Below are positions 44,357-53,767 of a DNA stretch of 64,000 nucleotides, piece by piece. This stretch comes from an uncultured Rhodoblastus sp. (GTDB taxonomy: Bacteria > Pseudomonadota > Alphaproteobacteria > Rhizobiales > Beijerinckiaceae). The position numbers and the translations under genes are program-made. Under the pieces are notes generated by a model. It was not told the DNA's origin. It made no database searches and saw only the letters and a program-made list of their open reading frames with translations. The DNA lies in the NCBI RefSeq assembly GCF_903903185.1, contig NZ_CAIUXT010000061.1, forward strand, positions 47,169-111,168, given 5' to 3'. Each line of letters starts with the position of its first letter. The stretch's first letter is position 1.

Positions 44357-44746
44357 CTGCTTCTCCCGCCGATTTATTTATGTCGTTGAAAATTTTCGAT
44401 TTTATTACGATAGATAGTGCCGCAGACTAAGCCGTTGACACTTACACGTGACAATTATGCATGATGCACGACTAGCGAGCAAGCCGGCCGGGCCACGATC
44501 AGTTCGATCGTTGCGCGCATGACACACTACATATTGGGCCCGATTGTTTACGTGAAGCTGGCTGCCCACTAAATGCCCAAAAGATACGATTTGCATGCGA
44601 ATTGCGATCACGTTTGCTCGACTAACTGATGAGAGAACCAGCCAGTTCCATACATGCAGGCTGAACCGCTAACGATCGCGTGACGGCGTCATCCTAACAT
44701 GCCCAGAATGTCGATGATCATGCGCCGCGCTTGCGTCAAGCTGTTC
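44357..44746. other. AT-richer non-coding stretch
   Basis: No supportable gene; short frames lack ribosome-binding sites. It contains the upstream region of the 44147-44356 gene near 44370-44420 (TTTATTACGATAGATAG). Confidence 0.4.
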
Positions 44747-44899
44747 CTAATCGCTCGAAGTCCGCAGCTGGGATGCGGCGCGCGCTCCCAACGTTGCCCT
44801 TCGAAGGCTGCCGTCGGCGATCATGCGATGTATGGCGTCATGCCTCACGGCCAGGACGACGGCAGCTTCCTTGACGCGATAAAGCGATTTCGGGGGCAT
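44747..44899 (-). pseudogene. Truncated excisionase-like helix-turn-helix
   Basis: Frame beginning MPPKSLYRVKEAAVVLAVRH then IHRMIADGSLRRATLG matches the start of MerR/AlpA-type excisionase domains, but ends soon after. It may be a remnant of an Xis or a very short regulator. Confidence 0.4.
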
Positions 44900-45106
44900 T
44901 CGCGCCCTAACTCGACGGTTGGCGCCACGCCGGGGTTTTCGGACTTTAGCGCGACCAGCCCCGCGACCGGTTATCACCGTGCGGGGCCCGATCCTTGGCG
45001 GCTGTACATCCGAGCTCGTTCAGGAATTAGAGCGTTGATAGCCCGCGCTTGTGTCAAATTGACGGCGCCTTGAGGTCGGCCTCCAGCGCGCCGCCGCCGT
45101 ATTGGT

Positions 45107-45376
45107 TTATTCGGCGTGGGCAATCGTCGCGTCAATCAGGCGCTGGATGTAATCGGGATCATCCCGAAGGGCGTCAAAAGGCCGAGGATCGAACCCAAGC
45201 GAAAAGCCGCCCTCATCGGGTTCCATCTTCGGCAAGACGCCAAGTTGAATGCCGAAGTATCCATCAGACGACACGCGGGGTTCATGCCCATGAGCACGGC
45301 AGGCAGCCACGAATCTGGCGGCAAGGGCGCTGTAATCGACCTTGTTTGCCTTTATCATTGGGGTTTCACTCGTCAT
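45107..45376 (-). CDS. Hypothetical phage-island protein (89 aa)
   Basis: Soluble, acidic 89-residue protein (YFGIQLGVLPKMEPDEGGFS, PDYIQRLIDATIAHAE). The start lies 11 bases inside the end of the preceding gene (45366-45641), so they are co-translated. No domain recognised. Confidence 0.6.
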   Translation of the reverse strand: MTSETPMIKANKVDYSALAARFVAACRAHGHEPRVSSDGYFGIQLGVLPKMEPDEGGFSLGFDPRPFDALRDDPDYIQRLIDATIAHAE

Positions 45377-45641
45377 TGTTTTGGCCCTCCAATTCCCGAT
45401 AGAAAAATTCCTTGAAATCCTTTACCTCGCGAGAGAGCGCCCCCATCGCGTAGACCAGGCCGGAAAAATCGGCCTCCGAAATATCGATGATGTATCGGTC
45501 GTCGCCATTTCTCGCCGCCCCTTGGATCACTGTGTCTTGAAATACAAAGTCAGCGGAACAGATGGCGCCCCAAAGGGCCATAACTTTATTTTCTAGTCGC
45601 CAAATCGTCTCCTCGCGGGTGGGTTCGGGTTTGTCAGTCAT
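45366..45641 (-). CDS. Hypothetical phage-island protein (91 aa)
   Basis: A 91-residue protein (TREETIWRLENKVMALWGAI ... DFKEFFYRELEGQNNDE). It overlaps both neighbours by 8-11 bases, marking a compact minus-strand operon from 46059 to 45107. Function unknown. Confidence 0.6.
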   Translation of the reverse strand: MTDKPEPTREETIWRLENKVMALWGAICSADFVFQDTVIQGAARNGDDRYIIDISEADFSGLVYAMGALSREVKDFKEFFYRELEGQNNDE

Positions 45642-46059
45642 AGGCGTTGGCTCCTGCGTTGATCACTTCGTTCTCGGCAACGGTCAGGAACGAGCTCAAT
45701 AGCGCTTGAACCTGATCTTCCGTAAACAGGCACCCTTGCATTGCTTTCAGGAGGAATCTGGCCTTGGACCGGGCTTCGGCCAACGTCTGGGCCGGATAAG
45801 CGCATACAGCCAGCATTGCTTTGGCTTCGGCCGCGCTGCGAACCTCAACTTCGGCTTTGAGAAGTGGGAAGGTGGGATCATCCTCCGAAATGTAATCTGA
45901 AAAATCAGAGATTTCCTCGAAATGAGCCCAAGCCCGGCGCTGACGCTCCTTGAGCCCGCTTAGGGGACTGATCGCCGCGCGGGCTGCGGTGATTTTGGCG
46001 ACGGCGGCTGCGAAATCCGGCAAGCCGGTAGCTCTTGCGGGTATGGTATCGTTCGACAT
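45634..46059 (-). CDS. Hypothetical phage-island protein (141 aa)
   Basis: Helical 141-residue protein with GLKERQRRAWAHFEEISDFS and a central Ala-rich helix. A good GGAGA-type site precedes its ATG (minus strand). First gene of the 46059-45107 operon. No recognised family. Confidence 0.6.
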   Translation of the reverse strand: MSNDTIPARATGLPDFAAAVAKITAARAAISPLSGLKERQRRAWAHFEEISDFSDYISEDDPTFPLLKAEVEVRSAAEAKAMLAVCAYPAQTLAEARSKARFLLKAMQGCLFTEDQVQALLSSFLTVAENEVINAGANAYD

Positions 46060-46110
46060 GGGAGATTTCCTTCTGTTTGAATGATGGAACTGGTTACGCC
46101 CCGAAGGTGT

Positions 46111-46437
46111 TCACGCGTCACCTTCGGGCGCCGCATGCGCTGCGCCGGCAGGGGCCCCGTTGACAACCGCTGCAAGGATTCCTTCCTGTCCCGGCGCTTC
46201 ACCGCGCCAGTCTCCGAGTTTGGCCTTGCGACCGCGCGCGGGTCTTTCGCCGGCGCGGTCGGCAGGCGGTTCAATGGGCGACGGTGGGGTTGGTCCCTTC
46301 GTTGGCTTGCCGCCCAGGAGGCGATGAATTTGCCCGCGCGATGCGTTGACGACCTGCAATCTGTCGCCAAGGCTCTTCGCCTCGGCGTCGAGTTCGTCCA
46401 GCAATGTCCGCGCAATATCGTTGACAGCTTTGCTCAT
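46111..46437 (-). CDS. Hypothetical phage-island protein (108 aa)
   Basis: From MSKAVNDIARTLLDELDAEA: a helical N-terminus then a Pro/Gly/Ala-rich disordered tail. A 10-bp hairpin (46100-46109 / 46119-46128) covers its stop codon. Function unknown. Confidence 0.5.
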   Translation of the reverse strand: MSKAVNDIARTLLDELDAEAKSLGDRLQVVNASRGQIHRLLGGKPTKGPTPPSPIEPPADRAGERPARGRKAKLGDWRGEAPGQEGILAAVVNGAPAGAAHAAPEGDA

Positions 46438-46447
46438 GCGTTTTTCC

Positions 46448-46837
46448 TCAGATCGCGAGGAGATCGCGGATGATGCGAGCGGCAATCCGCTCGTCGGTCG
46501 TTGTTCCGAAGCCTTCAAAGTCGCCGCAATGGCACCATGAAACGGCGCGGGCTTTCACCTTGAAGCCTTCCAACGTCCTGGCCGGAATGGCTTCGATCCG
46601 CTCAACGACCGCGCTGGTCGCCCCGCAGGCGGCCACTACATCTTCGTCGGAGCTGCTATCGTTTATTTTGTTCTCTTGATCCCAGGCCTCTTCAAGTTCG
46701 CGGCCAAGGGCGATGAGTGCGGCGTCGCTATCGGACGATGCGGCGGCGGTGATGGCGCCGAACACAGTTGCAGCCGAACCTGCCGCGAGGAAAAGGCGGC
46801 GGGAAGGAGTGCTGTTCGCAATGACATTCTTGGACAT
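46448..46837 (-). CDS. Hypothetical protein with Tat-like signal
   Basis: A 129-residue protein whose N-terminus (TPSRRLFLAAGSAATVFGAI) has the twin-arginine signal pattern, so export by the Tat system is likely. The mature part is acidic, with one Cys-rich turn (SWCHCGDFEGFG). Similar small Tat-tagged proteins occur in rhizobial prophages; function unknown. Confidence 0.6.
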   Translation of the reverse strand: MSKNVIANSTPSRRLFLAAGSAATVFGAITAAASSDSDAALIALGRELEEAWDQENKINDSSSDEDVVAACGATSAVVERIEAIPARTLEGFKVKARAVSWCHCGDFEGFGTTTDERIAARIIRDLLAI

Positions 46838-46875
46838 TTTGGACCCTTTCTGTTGGTGGTTTGCTAGAGGTGAAA

Positions 46876-47160
46876 TCAGGCGGCGAAATTGGCGATCAGG
46901 CGCAGTTCGCCATAGGTGCGGGCGCGCCGTCCGGTCCCGCTGAGGCGCTGAGCCTTCGCGGCGGCCTCGCGGCGCTGGTCATCGCGGATCGCGCAAAGCA
47001 CGAAGGCGTCGCCCTTGGCTGCTTGCCACATCATCCGCAGGCAGGCCGCCCAATAATGCGGATGTTGGCGCGGCGTGGCCTTGGCGCCGTGCACGGCACG
47101 AAAGCGGCGCCAGGCGGCGGCGAAAATTTCGCTGCGGGTGAGGTAGAGCTTGGTCGGCAT
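46876..47160 (-). CDS. Hypothetical phage-island protein (94 aa)
   Basis: A basic 94-residue protein (LTRSEIFAAAWRRFRAVHGA, HPHYWAACLRMMWQAAKGDA). First gene of the minus-strand set, divergent from the XRE regulator across a 92-base promoter region with a perfect palindrome. Possibly DNA-binding by charge; not recognised. Confidence 0.6.
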   Translation of the reverse strand: MPTKLYLTRSEIFAAAWRRFRAVHGAKATPRQHPHYWAACLRMMWQAAKGDAFVLCAIRDDQRREAAAKAQRLSGTGRRARTYGELRLIANFAA

Positions 47161-47214
47161 TGTAAAAACCCTCGCACCTTGCTAAAGTGTGCATATAAAA
47201 TGCAATATCGCTTC

Positions 47215-47232
47215 TTTCATGTCAACATGAAA
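47215..47232. promoter_or_regulatory. Palindromic operator candidate between xre and the minus-strand genes
   Basis: TTTCATGT-CA-ACATGAAA, a perfect 8+8 palindrome, 20 bases before the XRE gene start. Likely binding site of that regulator. Confidence 0.6.
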
Positions 47233-47252
47233 AGCGCAATAGGGGTTTTTTT

Positions 47253-47699
47253 ATGCTAACTATGGCGCAATGCCGCGCAGCTCGCGCGCTTCTTGACTGG
47301 TCGAGAGAGCAACTCGCTGAGGCCTCGAAGGTGGGATTGCGAACCATCGTAGATTTCGAGCGGGGTGCCCGCGAACCGCGTGAGCTAACGAAAGACGCTC
47401 TTTGCCGCGCCCTCCAGGCCGCTGGCGTCGAGTTCATTCCCGAAAACGGCGGCGGCGCGGGTGTTAGGCTGAGGAACAAACGGATGAGCAACGAACCCAT
47501 CTATGTAGACGCATCGCGTTCAGCCGTTTTGAATCACGGCGTCACGTCGATAAACTGCCTCACGCTGCAAGAGGCGAAAATAGCCTTCGACAATCTGCCG
47601 AAGGACCGCCAGGAGATCGCTTCCATCACATCGGTAGGAAGGACTTATAGCCCATCCGAGATTCAGCGACTTCATTACGGTCCTAAGCCCGAGGCCTGA
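47253..47699 (+). CDS. XRE-family helix-turn-helix regulator
   Basis: A 148-residue protein with an N-terminal Cro/C1-type HTH (MLTMAQCRAARALLDWSREQ, LAEASKVGLRTIVDFERGAR) of the single-repressor kind often found on prophages (ends ... AALQAAGVEFIPENGGGAGV-like). The second half is unrelated and unusual. Divergent from the minus-strand gene set; probably the lysogeny or maintenance repressor. Confidence 0.82.
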   Translation: MLTMAQCRAARALLDWSREQLAEASKVGLRTIVDFERGAREPRELTKDALCRALQAAGVEFIPENGGGAGVRLRNKRMSNEPIYVDASRSAVLNHGVTSINCLTLQEAKIAFDNLPKDRQEIASITSVGRTYSPSEIQRLHYGPKPEA

Positions 47700-47943
47700 A
47701 ACGTCCGGAGACAAGCTAGCGCGGAAAACGTTGGCGGCGGCGCGTCAGGCTGAAAAAGTCGGTCGCGCCTTCAAGGAAGGTGCGTCAAATTTTCGCGTTC
47801 GCGCGCCGGTCTGGCCGCCGCTAAACGGGCCTTGAGCGTTGCGCGACAGGGCCTTTCGGGGTAACGAGGCTTAACCATTTGATAATTGATTTTCTCCTAC
47901 AAGGAACAAACAGTGTTGACATCCGTTAACAGCATAATGCATT

Positions 47944-48198
47944 TTGGTGGCGACCTTGGCTAGGCCACGCCACCCTGACAAGGACGTTGAGGCTGCTATA
48001 GCTGAAGCAGAAGCTTTAGGCTGGACGTGGCGGAAACAGGGGCATTGGGGGCGTCTCTATTGCCCTAAAGCCGATAGAGACGGGTGTCAGGTCGGTGTTT
48101 TTGGAACGCCAAAAAATGCGGGCAACCATGCAAAAATGATCAGGCGGGACGTCGCCCGCTGCCCACACAAAGAGGAGGAGGACGATGGAAACGTTTGA
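47944..48198 (+). CDS. HicA-like small basic protein
   Basis: An 84-residue protein: RHPDKDVEAAIAEAEALGWT then GHWGRLYCPKADRDGCQVGV and a C-terminal NAGNHAKMIRRDVARCPH. The fold pattern (helix, G-W, strand, GHWG.L.C) recalls HicA-type mRNA interferases with the conserved His. The start is TTG 47944 or GTG 47947. The 3' end overlaps a helix-turn-helix gene, as in toxin-antitoxin pairs. Confidence 0.6.
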   Translation: MVATLARPRHPDKDVEAAIAEAEALGWTWRKQGHWGRLYCPKADRDGCQVGVFGTPKNAGNHAKMIRRDVARCPHKEEEDDGNV

Positions 48199-48721
48199 AT
48201 TCAGCATCATCGCTTCTGGCCTTGACCCGCAAGCGGATGATTTTGAAACCCGCTTTTTCGACGCGGGATGCGATGACGCGACTGTTTCCTTCCAAAAGGG
48301 ACGCATCATCATCGACTTCATGAGAGAGGCCGAAAGCTTCCAGGCTGCGATCTCGTCCGCGATTGATAATGTCATCGCGGCTGGCGCAACCATCGACCAC
48401 GTCGAGCCGGGCGAACTTGTCAGCCTAAATGAAATCGCCAGCCGGACCGGGCTGTCTAGGGCTGCTGTTTCCCACTACGCCCAAGGGAAGCGCGGCGATG
48501 AATTTCCTGCACCCTATGAAAAGGTCACGTCCAAGCAATCCCTTTGGCGGTGGCCTCCGGTGAGCAAATGGCTTTTCAAGCGCTCGCAAGTTGGAAAGAG
48601 CGTTGTAATTCAGGCCGAACTTGTGGCCTACACGAACAACCAAATTCGCAAAGGCTCATTGCCTTCACAGGAAAATCTTGAGCAAGAAGCTGCGCGTTGC
48701 GTGGCGGAGCTTTGCGACTAA
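48185..48721 (+). CDS. Helix-turn-helix protein, probable antitoxin partner
   Basis: A 178-residue protein. The first ~75 residues form a HicB-like alpha/beta module (FEFSIIASGLDPQADDFETR); then comes a clear HTH (SLNEIASRTGLSRAAVSHYAQGKRG). It starts 14 bases inside the preceding gene, so the two are coupled. A type II toxin-antitoxin pair is the favoured reading. Confidence 0.65.
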   Translation: METFEFSIIASGLDPQADDFETRFFDAGCDDATVSFQKGRIIIDFMREAESFQAAISSAIDNVIAAGATIDHVEPGELVSLNEIASRTGLSRAAVSHYAQGKRGDEFPAPYEKVTSKQSLWRWPPVSKWLFKRSQVGKSVVIQAELVAYTNNQIRKGSLPSQENLEQEAARCVAELCD

Positions 48722-48945
48722 CCAAACGACACCGACCCATTCATCGGGGCGGGAGTCTTGCGTTTTGGAAAACAGACACCGGCATTATTTCGGCCAAGCC
48801 CCCTCCGGTCTGCCACTTTGCGGTTTCGTCGCAAGTTGCGACGGAATTACATCCGACAGCCGAACTCATTCCGCTGGATGAGCAGAGCGCCGCGAACGAC
48901 AAATAGCTGGCGCGCACGCCGTGGTGGCGAACGGGAAGGCAGATC

Positions 48946-49215
48946 GTGCCGAAAGTCCAAATCAACGCGTCAGCTTACGGGACGCCCGGCGAAGTTGTCG
49001 CCGTCGAAAATGGCTTGGTCGTGTGGACCGGACCGATCGAAGACCTTGGCGACGCCGGCGGCTTCGATGCGCTGTTCTGCCATGATGACGACGAGAAGCG
49101 CTTGATGTCCTTATTCGTGGCGCTGACGCCACCCGGTGAGCCTGGAAATCAAGACGGCGCGACGAGCCAAGGCATCACCGCGCTCGATCAACGGAGCATG
49201 ACGGCCCCCCCCTGA
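48946..49215 (+). CDS. Hypothetical protein (89 aa), low support
   Basis: GTG-started frame (MPKVQINASAYGTPGEVVAV ... GFDALFCHDDDEKRL). GGCAG upstream is a weak site. The strand-rich N-terminus looks protein-like, but no family is recognised. Confidence 0.4.
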   Translation: MPKVQINASAYGTPGEVVAVENGLVVWTGPIEDLGDAGGFDALFCHDDDEKRLMSLFVALTPPGEPGNQDGATSQGITALDQRSMTAPP

Positions 49216-49534
49216 TACCCGCCGCCGACGATTGGCTACATGAAGGCGCCGGGCCTTGCTTGCGTGTGGGTGTCGTGGTGTTGCGATCAGCTCGGCCTTG
49301 CCAATGATTGCCGTTCCTCGAAATCGGGGCGCAGCGCCGGTTTGTCTGGTCCGCCTGCGGCTCCAACGCCGTGAGCGTAACGCCGGATTGGCGGGAGTAT
49401 CGCGCGTGGGAGGGGTCCCCTTCGCCAAAAAGCCTCAAGCTTTGCGGAAAATCGCGCCCTTGACCGAAGCGTCACAGCGCGCTCAAATCTCACCGGCTTT
49501 TTATCAATTTCTTTTTGCGCCGTGGAGCACTCAG
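49216..49534. other. Non-coding stretch before the membrane protein gene
   Basis: An open frame runs through but starts without a ribosome-binding site and reads as low-complexity Arg/Ala sequence. I see no gene or clear regulatory element. Confidence 0.4.
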
Positions 49535-50590
49535 ATGCTGGACCCACCCGCCCCTTTGCAATCGAAAATGGCCTCCGTGGAGTTGGCCAGAATTGAAACT
49601 GATTGGCGCAAATATCTTAGCGACGGCGCGGCCTCCGGAGACACTCCGGCGTTGATTTACGAACTTATGCCAGCGATCAAAGCGGAGGCTATCCGACGGG
49701 CTGAATGCCACGTCATAGCTTCGGGAAATCGACACGAACAAAGCGCTCCAAGCCATTTCGATGAACTTGTCGGCGAAGCCGTTTGGATCATTGACCTTAT
49801 GCATGCTTTGCTCAATTACCCCGAGTTGAGCGAGCCGTCCGAAAAATCGTCGAAACGAAACGATAGATTTGGAAACCCATTGCGGTTATGGCGAATTTGG
49901 CCCGTCGACGCAATTGAACGGGGCGCACCGGAATGGATGAGCACCTCTAGCAAGACGGTGTGGCTGCTTCCTGTCAGCGAGGAAATTGAGGACAGCCTTA
50001 CGTCCTATCTTGCTCGACCGTGGCTAGCTCACCCACTTTTGGACTGGGCGTTGTTAAGCGGCTGGCTGTTGGGAGCGGCCCATCGATGGCGGCACAGCGT
50101 CGAAAATAGTTATTTAGCTCGCGGCAGCAGAGGTGATCTACCCTTAAGTTCTTACTTGAATATTATGATGGACCTGATTGATGCGCCCGATGGTGCCGCC
50201 CAACTTCGTCGGCTCAAAGCTGTCTATAGTTGGAAACGGGGAATTGGAGCTGTCTGTCTCGCCGCTTTAATCGCTTTTTTATGGCCCACAGATTGGCTTG
50301 CGGTCTTTGGCATTTTGATATGTTTGTTAGCCATCGATTATTGTTTTGTAGCGCGGTCATTCAAGCAATCGATGAGTGATTTGGCCACGGCTATTGACCG
50401 AGATAGCGTCGCCATGCGTAAGATCAAGTCTGCATGGCTGGCGACCAATGCATCTGCAATGGACTTGGACGACGTCGCGGGAAAATTGCAGACAGCAGAA
50501 TTGGCCGGGCTTCCGATTTCGTCTGGATATCGTGCGCTGCTTGCCGCGATCCGAGAACGGCGAGGCCGCGTCCTCGCGCTCGATCGGTGA
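49535..50590 (+). CDS. Hypothetical membrane protein (351 aa)
   Basis: From ATG 49535 (GGAG eight bases upstream). The first 260 residues are soluble and helical; two adjacent membrane helices follow (GIGAVCLAALIAFLWP and WLAVFGILICLLAIDYCFV), then a cytoplasmic-type C-terminus (LPISSGYRALLAAIRERRG). No recognised family. AT-richer codon use than the core genes. Could be a superinfection or defence protein, but nothing in it shows that. Confidence 0.65.
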   Translation: MLDPPAPLQSKMASVELARIETDWRKYLSDGAASGDTPALIYELMPAIKAEAIRRAECHVIASGNRHEQSAPSHFDELVGEAVWIIDLMHALLNYPELSEPSEKSSKRNDRFGNPLRLWRIWPVDAIERGAPEWMSTSSKTVWLLPVSEEIEDSLTSYLARPWLAHPLLDWALLSGWLLGAAHRWRHSVENSYLARGSRGDLPLSSYLNIMMDLIDAPDGAAQLRRLKAVYSWKRGIGAVCLAALIAFLWPTDWLAVFGILICLLAIDYCFVARSFKQSMSDLATAIDRDSVAMRKIKSAWLATNASAMDLDDVAGKLQTAELAGLPISSGYRALLAAIRERRGRVLALDR

Positions 50591-50713
50591 GAGCAACCGC
50601 AGCTCAGACATTGAAGACCGCTTTATGTTTGCTGTCCTCTCCGCCTTAGCCGCTGTTGCGGCATGTGGCGGCTTTGGGCGCGTCGTGAGATACGTCTGCC
50701 TTGGGCGATGAAA

Positions 50714-53700
50714 TCAACGCCTGTTCAGATCGCTTGCCGCCGCCCGTGAGGCGATAACCGCGAGTTGATGCCCCAAAGCCGCCGCCGTTCCCTGATCGGG
50801 CTTGACCGGAAGTTTTGCCAGCAGTGTGCGGGCAACAGTCGGATTGACCATCGCCTCACGCACTATGGCGTCACGCGACGCCAGTCCGGCAGCCTGAAGC
50901 CGGCCAAGGGTCTTGGCGCCGAGCCACGCCGCCGCCGATCCCAACGGGCCTGCGCCAGCGAAATGCGCCCCAGCGGCGATACTGGCCGCGCCGGCCTCGC
51001 CAAGCAGCCCCTGCAAGATGCTGCCCTTGTTCGCCGCCAAATCCTGCGCCGTTCCAGGTGAGGACGTGAGGCCCTTGGTTTGATGAATACGCGCGGCGCG
51101 GTCGAGATCGGCGCCAACCGCCGCAAACGTATCCATTTCCTTGGGCGAGAACACTTGCCGCAGCACGTCGGAATTCTGCCGGACGAAGCCCATGAACGCG
51201 TCGGACTTTAGCGCGTTGACGCCGCTTCCGTTGATGGAAGTGTTCGAGGTTAGCTTGTTCAAGACATGGTCGACGATGGCGCGCCTCAAGCCTTCCGCCG
51301 CCGCAGGATCGCCAGCCGCAGCCGTTGCAAGGTCGCGCATCTTTTGGACGGCGCCCTGACTGCCGAAAATGCCGCCAATGCTCTTGACCACATCGGCACT
51401 GTCCGAGAGGCCCGCGACCTTGGCGAGCGCGCCATTATTGAAAGCGTCAAGCGCGTCTTTGCGCTTGGCCGCCATGTCGAACACGGCTTGGCGGGTATCG
51501 GCGGCAGTCTTGAACTTCGCAGCCACGTCGGCTGGAAGTTCGGCCAGTGCCTCTTTGTTCTTGGCGAGCCAGCCATAGACTTTGCCGGGGTTTAGAACGC
51601 CGTCTGCGTCCGTCGCCTGTTTGCGGATCGTGTAAGCGATGGCGTCGGAAAGAGCATCCGGCGAACCGCCAGCCGCGAGGAATTGCCTAATTACGTGCGG
51701 ATCGGTCGCCTTGCCGCCAGGGGCGATGGCCGAGACAACGGCGGCATCGGGCATTTTATAGCCGCCGCGTGGCGCGCTTTGCAGAACCTGACCGGGAACG
51801 CCTTCGTCAAACGTTTCGGCGCGCTCGCGCGTGGCTTGCTTGGCGTCCTTGTATGCGGCTACGTCTGCGGGCGTCGCGGGGGGAAGTGCTTCTCCCGGTA
51901 CTGCTTCAGCGCCCGCATCGCTTCTAAATCCCCGGCCTGTCTGGCGCGTTGCTCCAGATACGCTAGAAGCGCCGGCAAGTTCTGCTGTGGGAGGGATGTT
52001 ATCGCCTCCTCCACCTGCTGCAGCGGCGTTTTCCCGGTCATTGAAATTTTCGCCCCAAGATTTAATACGCGCGCTTAGCGCATCTTCCGGCGCCATCGTT
52101 CCACGGCTAACAGCAATCTGGTCCAGCGCGGCTTGATTTTCAATGCCGTGGTCCATCGAGTCATCCAGCGAGCGCCGGAGCATGTCCAGCCGGCGCGTGG
52201 TCTGCATATTCCCGGCCTGCCGCGCTTGCGCCGACGCGTCCGTGATCGCCGAGCGCAAATCCTTCAGCTCGTTGAACGGCATATTGTCGGCATAACCCGC
52301 CGCAACATCGAAAATGCGCGCCTCTTCGCCTGACATGGGCGTCGCCGACCGGCTCATCTCGCCTTTGACGCGGTTCGCCGTCTCGGCAATCCCCATGCTC
52401 GGAACGGAAAGGTTGGGATTGACCAATCCCCAAAGCTTGTTCTCGTTCTCTTTCGACGCCGCCCGCGCATCCTCCATCGGCTTTCGCAAAGCGTAGCCGG
52501 TCGCGTCTGCCCCGCCACGGCCACCAATCGCGGCTTCCGCATCATTGGCCGCAGGGGTGATAGCATCAACCTGGGCTTGGGTTGCATTGTCGATCTCGTT
52601 GCTAATTTGACGGAATCGCGCGGCAACGTCAGCGGGGCTCCCGGCTTCTTGAATGCCTGACAGCGCCTCGGTGCGCTTGCTCGCCTGCTCTTGATCGTTC
52701 GCAATGAAAGCGTTCTTGGCCTCGTCGTCCCGCCCGTTGCGAAGAGCCCGCTCTTCCTGCAATAGGCCACGGTCGCCGGTCAACGTCGCAAGCGATGGCG
52801 TGGAGCCGGGAACCATTTCATAATTCGGCGCCTCGCCGGGACGCATCGGGCCGGGATTAAGCGTTCGATCGACAGCATCGAAATCCTGCGCGCGCCCCGC
52901 GATGTAGCGCGCGGCAGATGCCTCCGGGCTTAGGATAGGCTCAGCGGCGAGCACAGCGCGGTCAACTCCGCCAGAGATCGCCGAGCCAGCTACGCCAGCC
53001 CCAATGCCACCGAGAACCGCACCACCAAGGCGCGCAGCGGGCTCAAAGCCCGTGCCTGCGGTCAATTGGCCGGCAGTTTCCGACGCAACGGCAGGAATGA
53101 CGCCGGCAGAAATAAGGTTCTTGCCAGCGAGCGGCAGAAATTCACCGATGGTCTTGGCATAATCGCCCGGAACCGATCTAGGCTTATATTCGCCGCCCGT
53201 CAGATAGTCCGGGAGCGCCTTCGCCTGTTCGTATGTCGGACCAAGCGCGGCATCAAGCCCGCGACCCGCGAATTGAGCATCCAGCCCGTTCATATCATTG
53301 AATAATTCTTGCGCTGTTTTGCCTTCCGGCAACATCCCGAGCGCGCTCGCGCCGTGAGCAATCAGCCAGTTTTGACCACGCGCGCCCAAGTCGCGCACCG
53401 TGCGCAGCGTGGACGGGATTCCGGCCATTGCGCCGTAGATGACGCCTTGGGCACCGCTGTTCACTACATCAGCCGGAACATCCGAAAGAGGGATTTGCGG
53501 GCGATCTTGCTTCGACTGTGTGGCAGAAGAAGCCAGTGCACGATCAAGGGCCGCAATCGTCGCATCAACGGGCGAAGGTGCGCTAGCGGGGGCCGAAGCT
53601 CCGGCATTGGGCGCGGGCGTGACTCCGTCGCCGACGCCGCTGTCGCCTCCGCTGTTCCTGAGAGCAGCATCGAGTGCGTCGATTGTCGCCTGGACAGACG

Positions 53701-53767
53701 AAGACGCGCGCATTGATGCAGGGATGGCCGGCGCAGGAGCGTCTATTGTCGAGAGAGCATCAGCCAT
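50714..53767 (-). CDS. Large phage internal virion / DNA-ejection-like protein
   Basis: A 1017-residue protein from ATG 53767 (its start overlaps the preceding stop as TAATG). Long Ala/Gly-rich stretches with hydrophobic glycine-zipper segments (LGGAVLGGIGAGVAGSAISG; GAASIAAGAHFAGAGPLGSA) alternate with helical coiled regions. This composition is typical of the internal proteins that podovirus-like phages eject with DNA to cross the envelope. No lysozyme motif seen. It is the only virion-type gene visible in the island. Identification is by composition and context. Confidence 0.6.
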   Translation of the reverse strand: MADALSTIDAPAPAIPASMRASSSVQATIDALDAALRNSGGDSGVGDGVTPAPNAGASAPASAPSPVDATIAALDRALASSATQSKQDRPQIPLSDVPADVVNSGAQGVIYGAMAGIPSTLRTVRDLGARGQNWLIAHGASALGMLPEGKTAQELFNDMNGLDAQFAGRGLDAALGPTYEQAKALPDYLTGGEYKPRSVPGDYAKTIGEFLPLAGKNLISAGVIPAVASETAGQLTAGTGFEPAARLGGAVLGGIGAGVAGSAISGGVDRAVLAAEPILSPEASAARYIAGRAQDFDAVDRTLNPGPMRPGEAPNYEMVPGSTPSLATLTGDRGLLQEERALRNGRDDEAKNAFIANDQEQASKRTEALSGIQEAGSPADVAARFRQISNEIDNATQAQVDAITPAANDAEAAIGGRGGADATGYALRKPMEDARAASKENENKLWGLVNPNLSVPSMGIAETANRVKGEMSRSATPMSGEEARIFDVAAGYADNMPFNELKDLRSAITDASAQARQAGNMQTTRRLDMLRRSLDDSMDHGIENQAALDQIAVSRGTMAPEDALSARIKSWGENFNDRENAAAAGGGGDNIPPTAELAGASSVSGATRQTGRGFRSDAGAEAVPGEALPPATPADVAAYKDAKQATRERAETFDEGVPGQVLQSAPRGGYKMPDAAVVSAIAPGGKATDPHVIRQFLAAGGSPDALSDAIAYTIRKQATDADGVLNPGKVYGWLAKNKEALAELPADVAAKFKTAADTRQAVFDMAAKRKDALDAFNNGALAKVAGLSDSADVVKSIGGIFGSQGAVQKMRDLATAAAGDPAAAEGLRRAIVDHVLNKLTSNTSINGSGVNALKSDAFMGFVRQNSDVLRQVFSPKEMDTFAAVGADLDRAARIHQTKGLTSSPGTAQDLAANKGSILQGLLGEAGAASIAAGAHFAGAGPLGSAAAWLGAKTLGRLQAAGLASRDAIVREAMVNPTVARTLLAKLPVKPDQGTAAALGHQLAVIASRAAASDLNRR

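Noticed and set aside
44405..44611. 68-codon minus-strand frame
   Set aside because: No ribosome-binding site, atypical composition and no recognisable motif.
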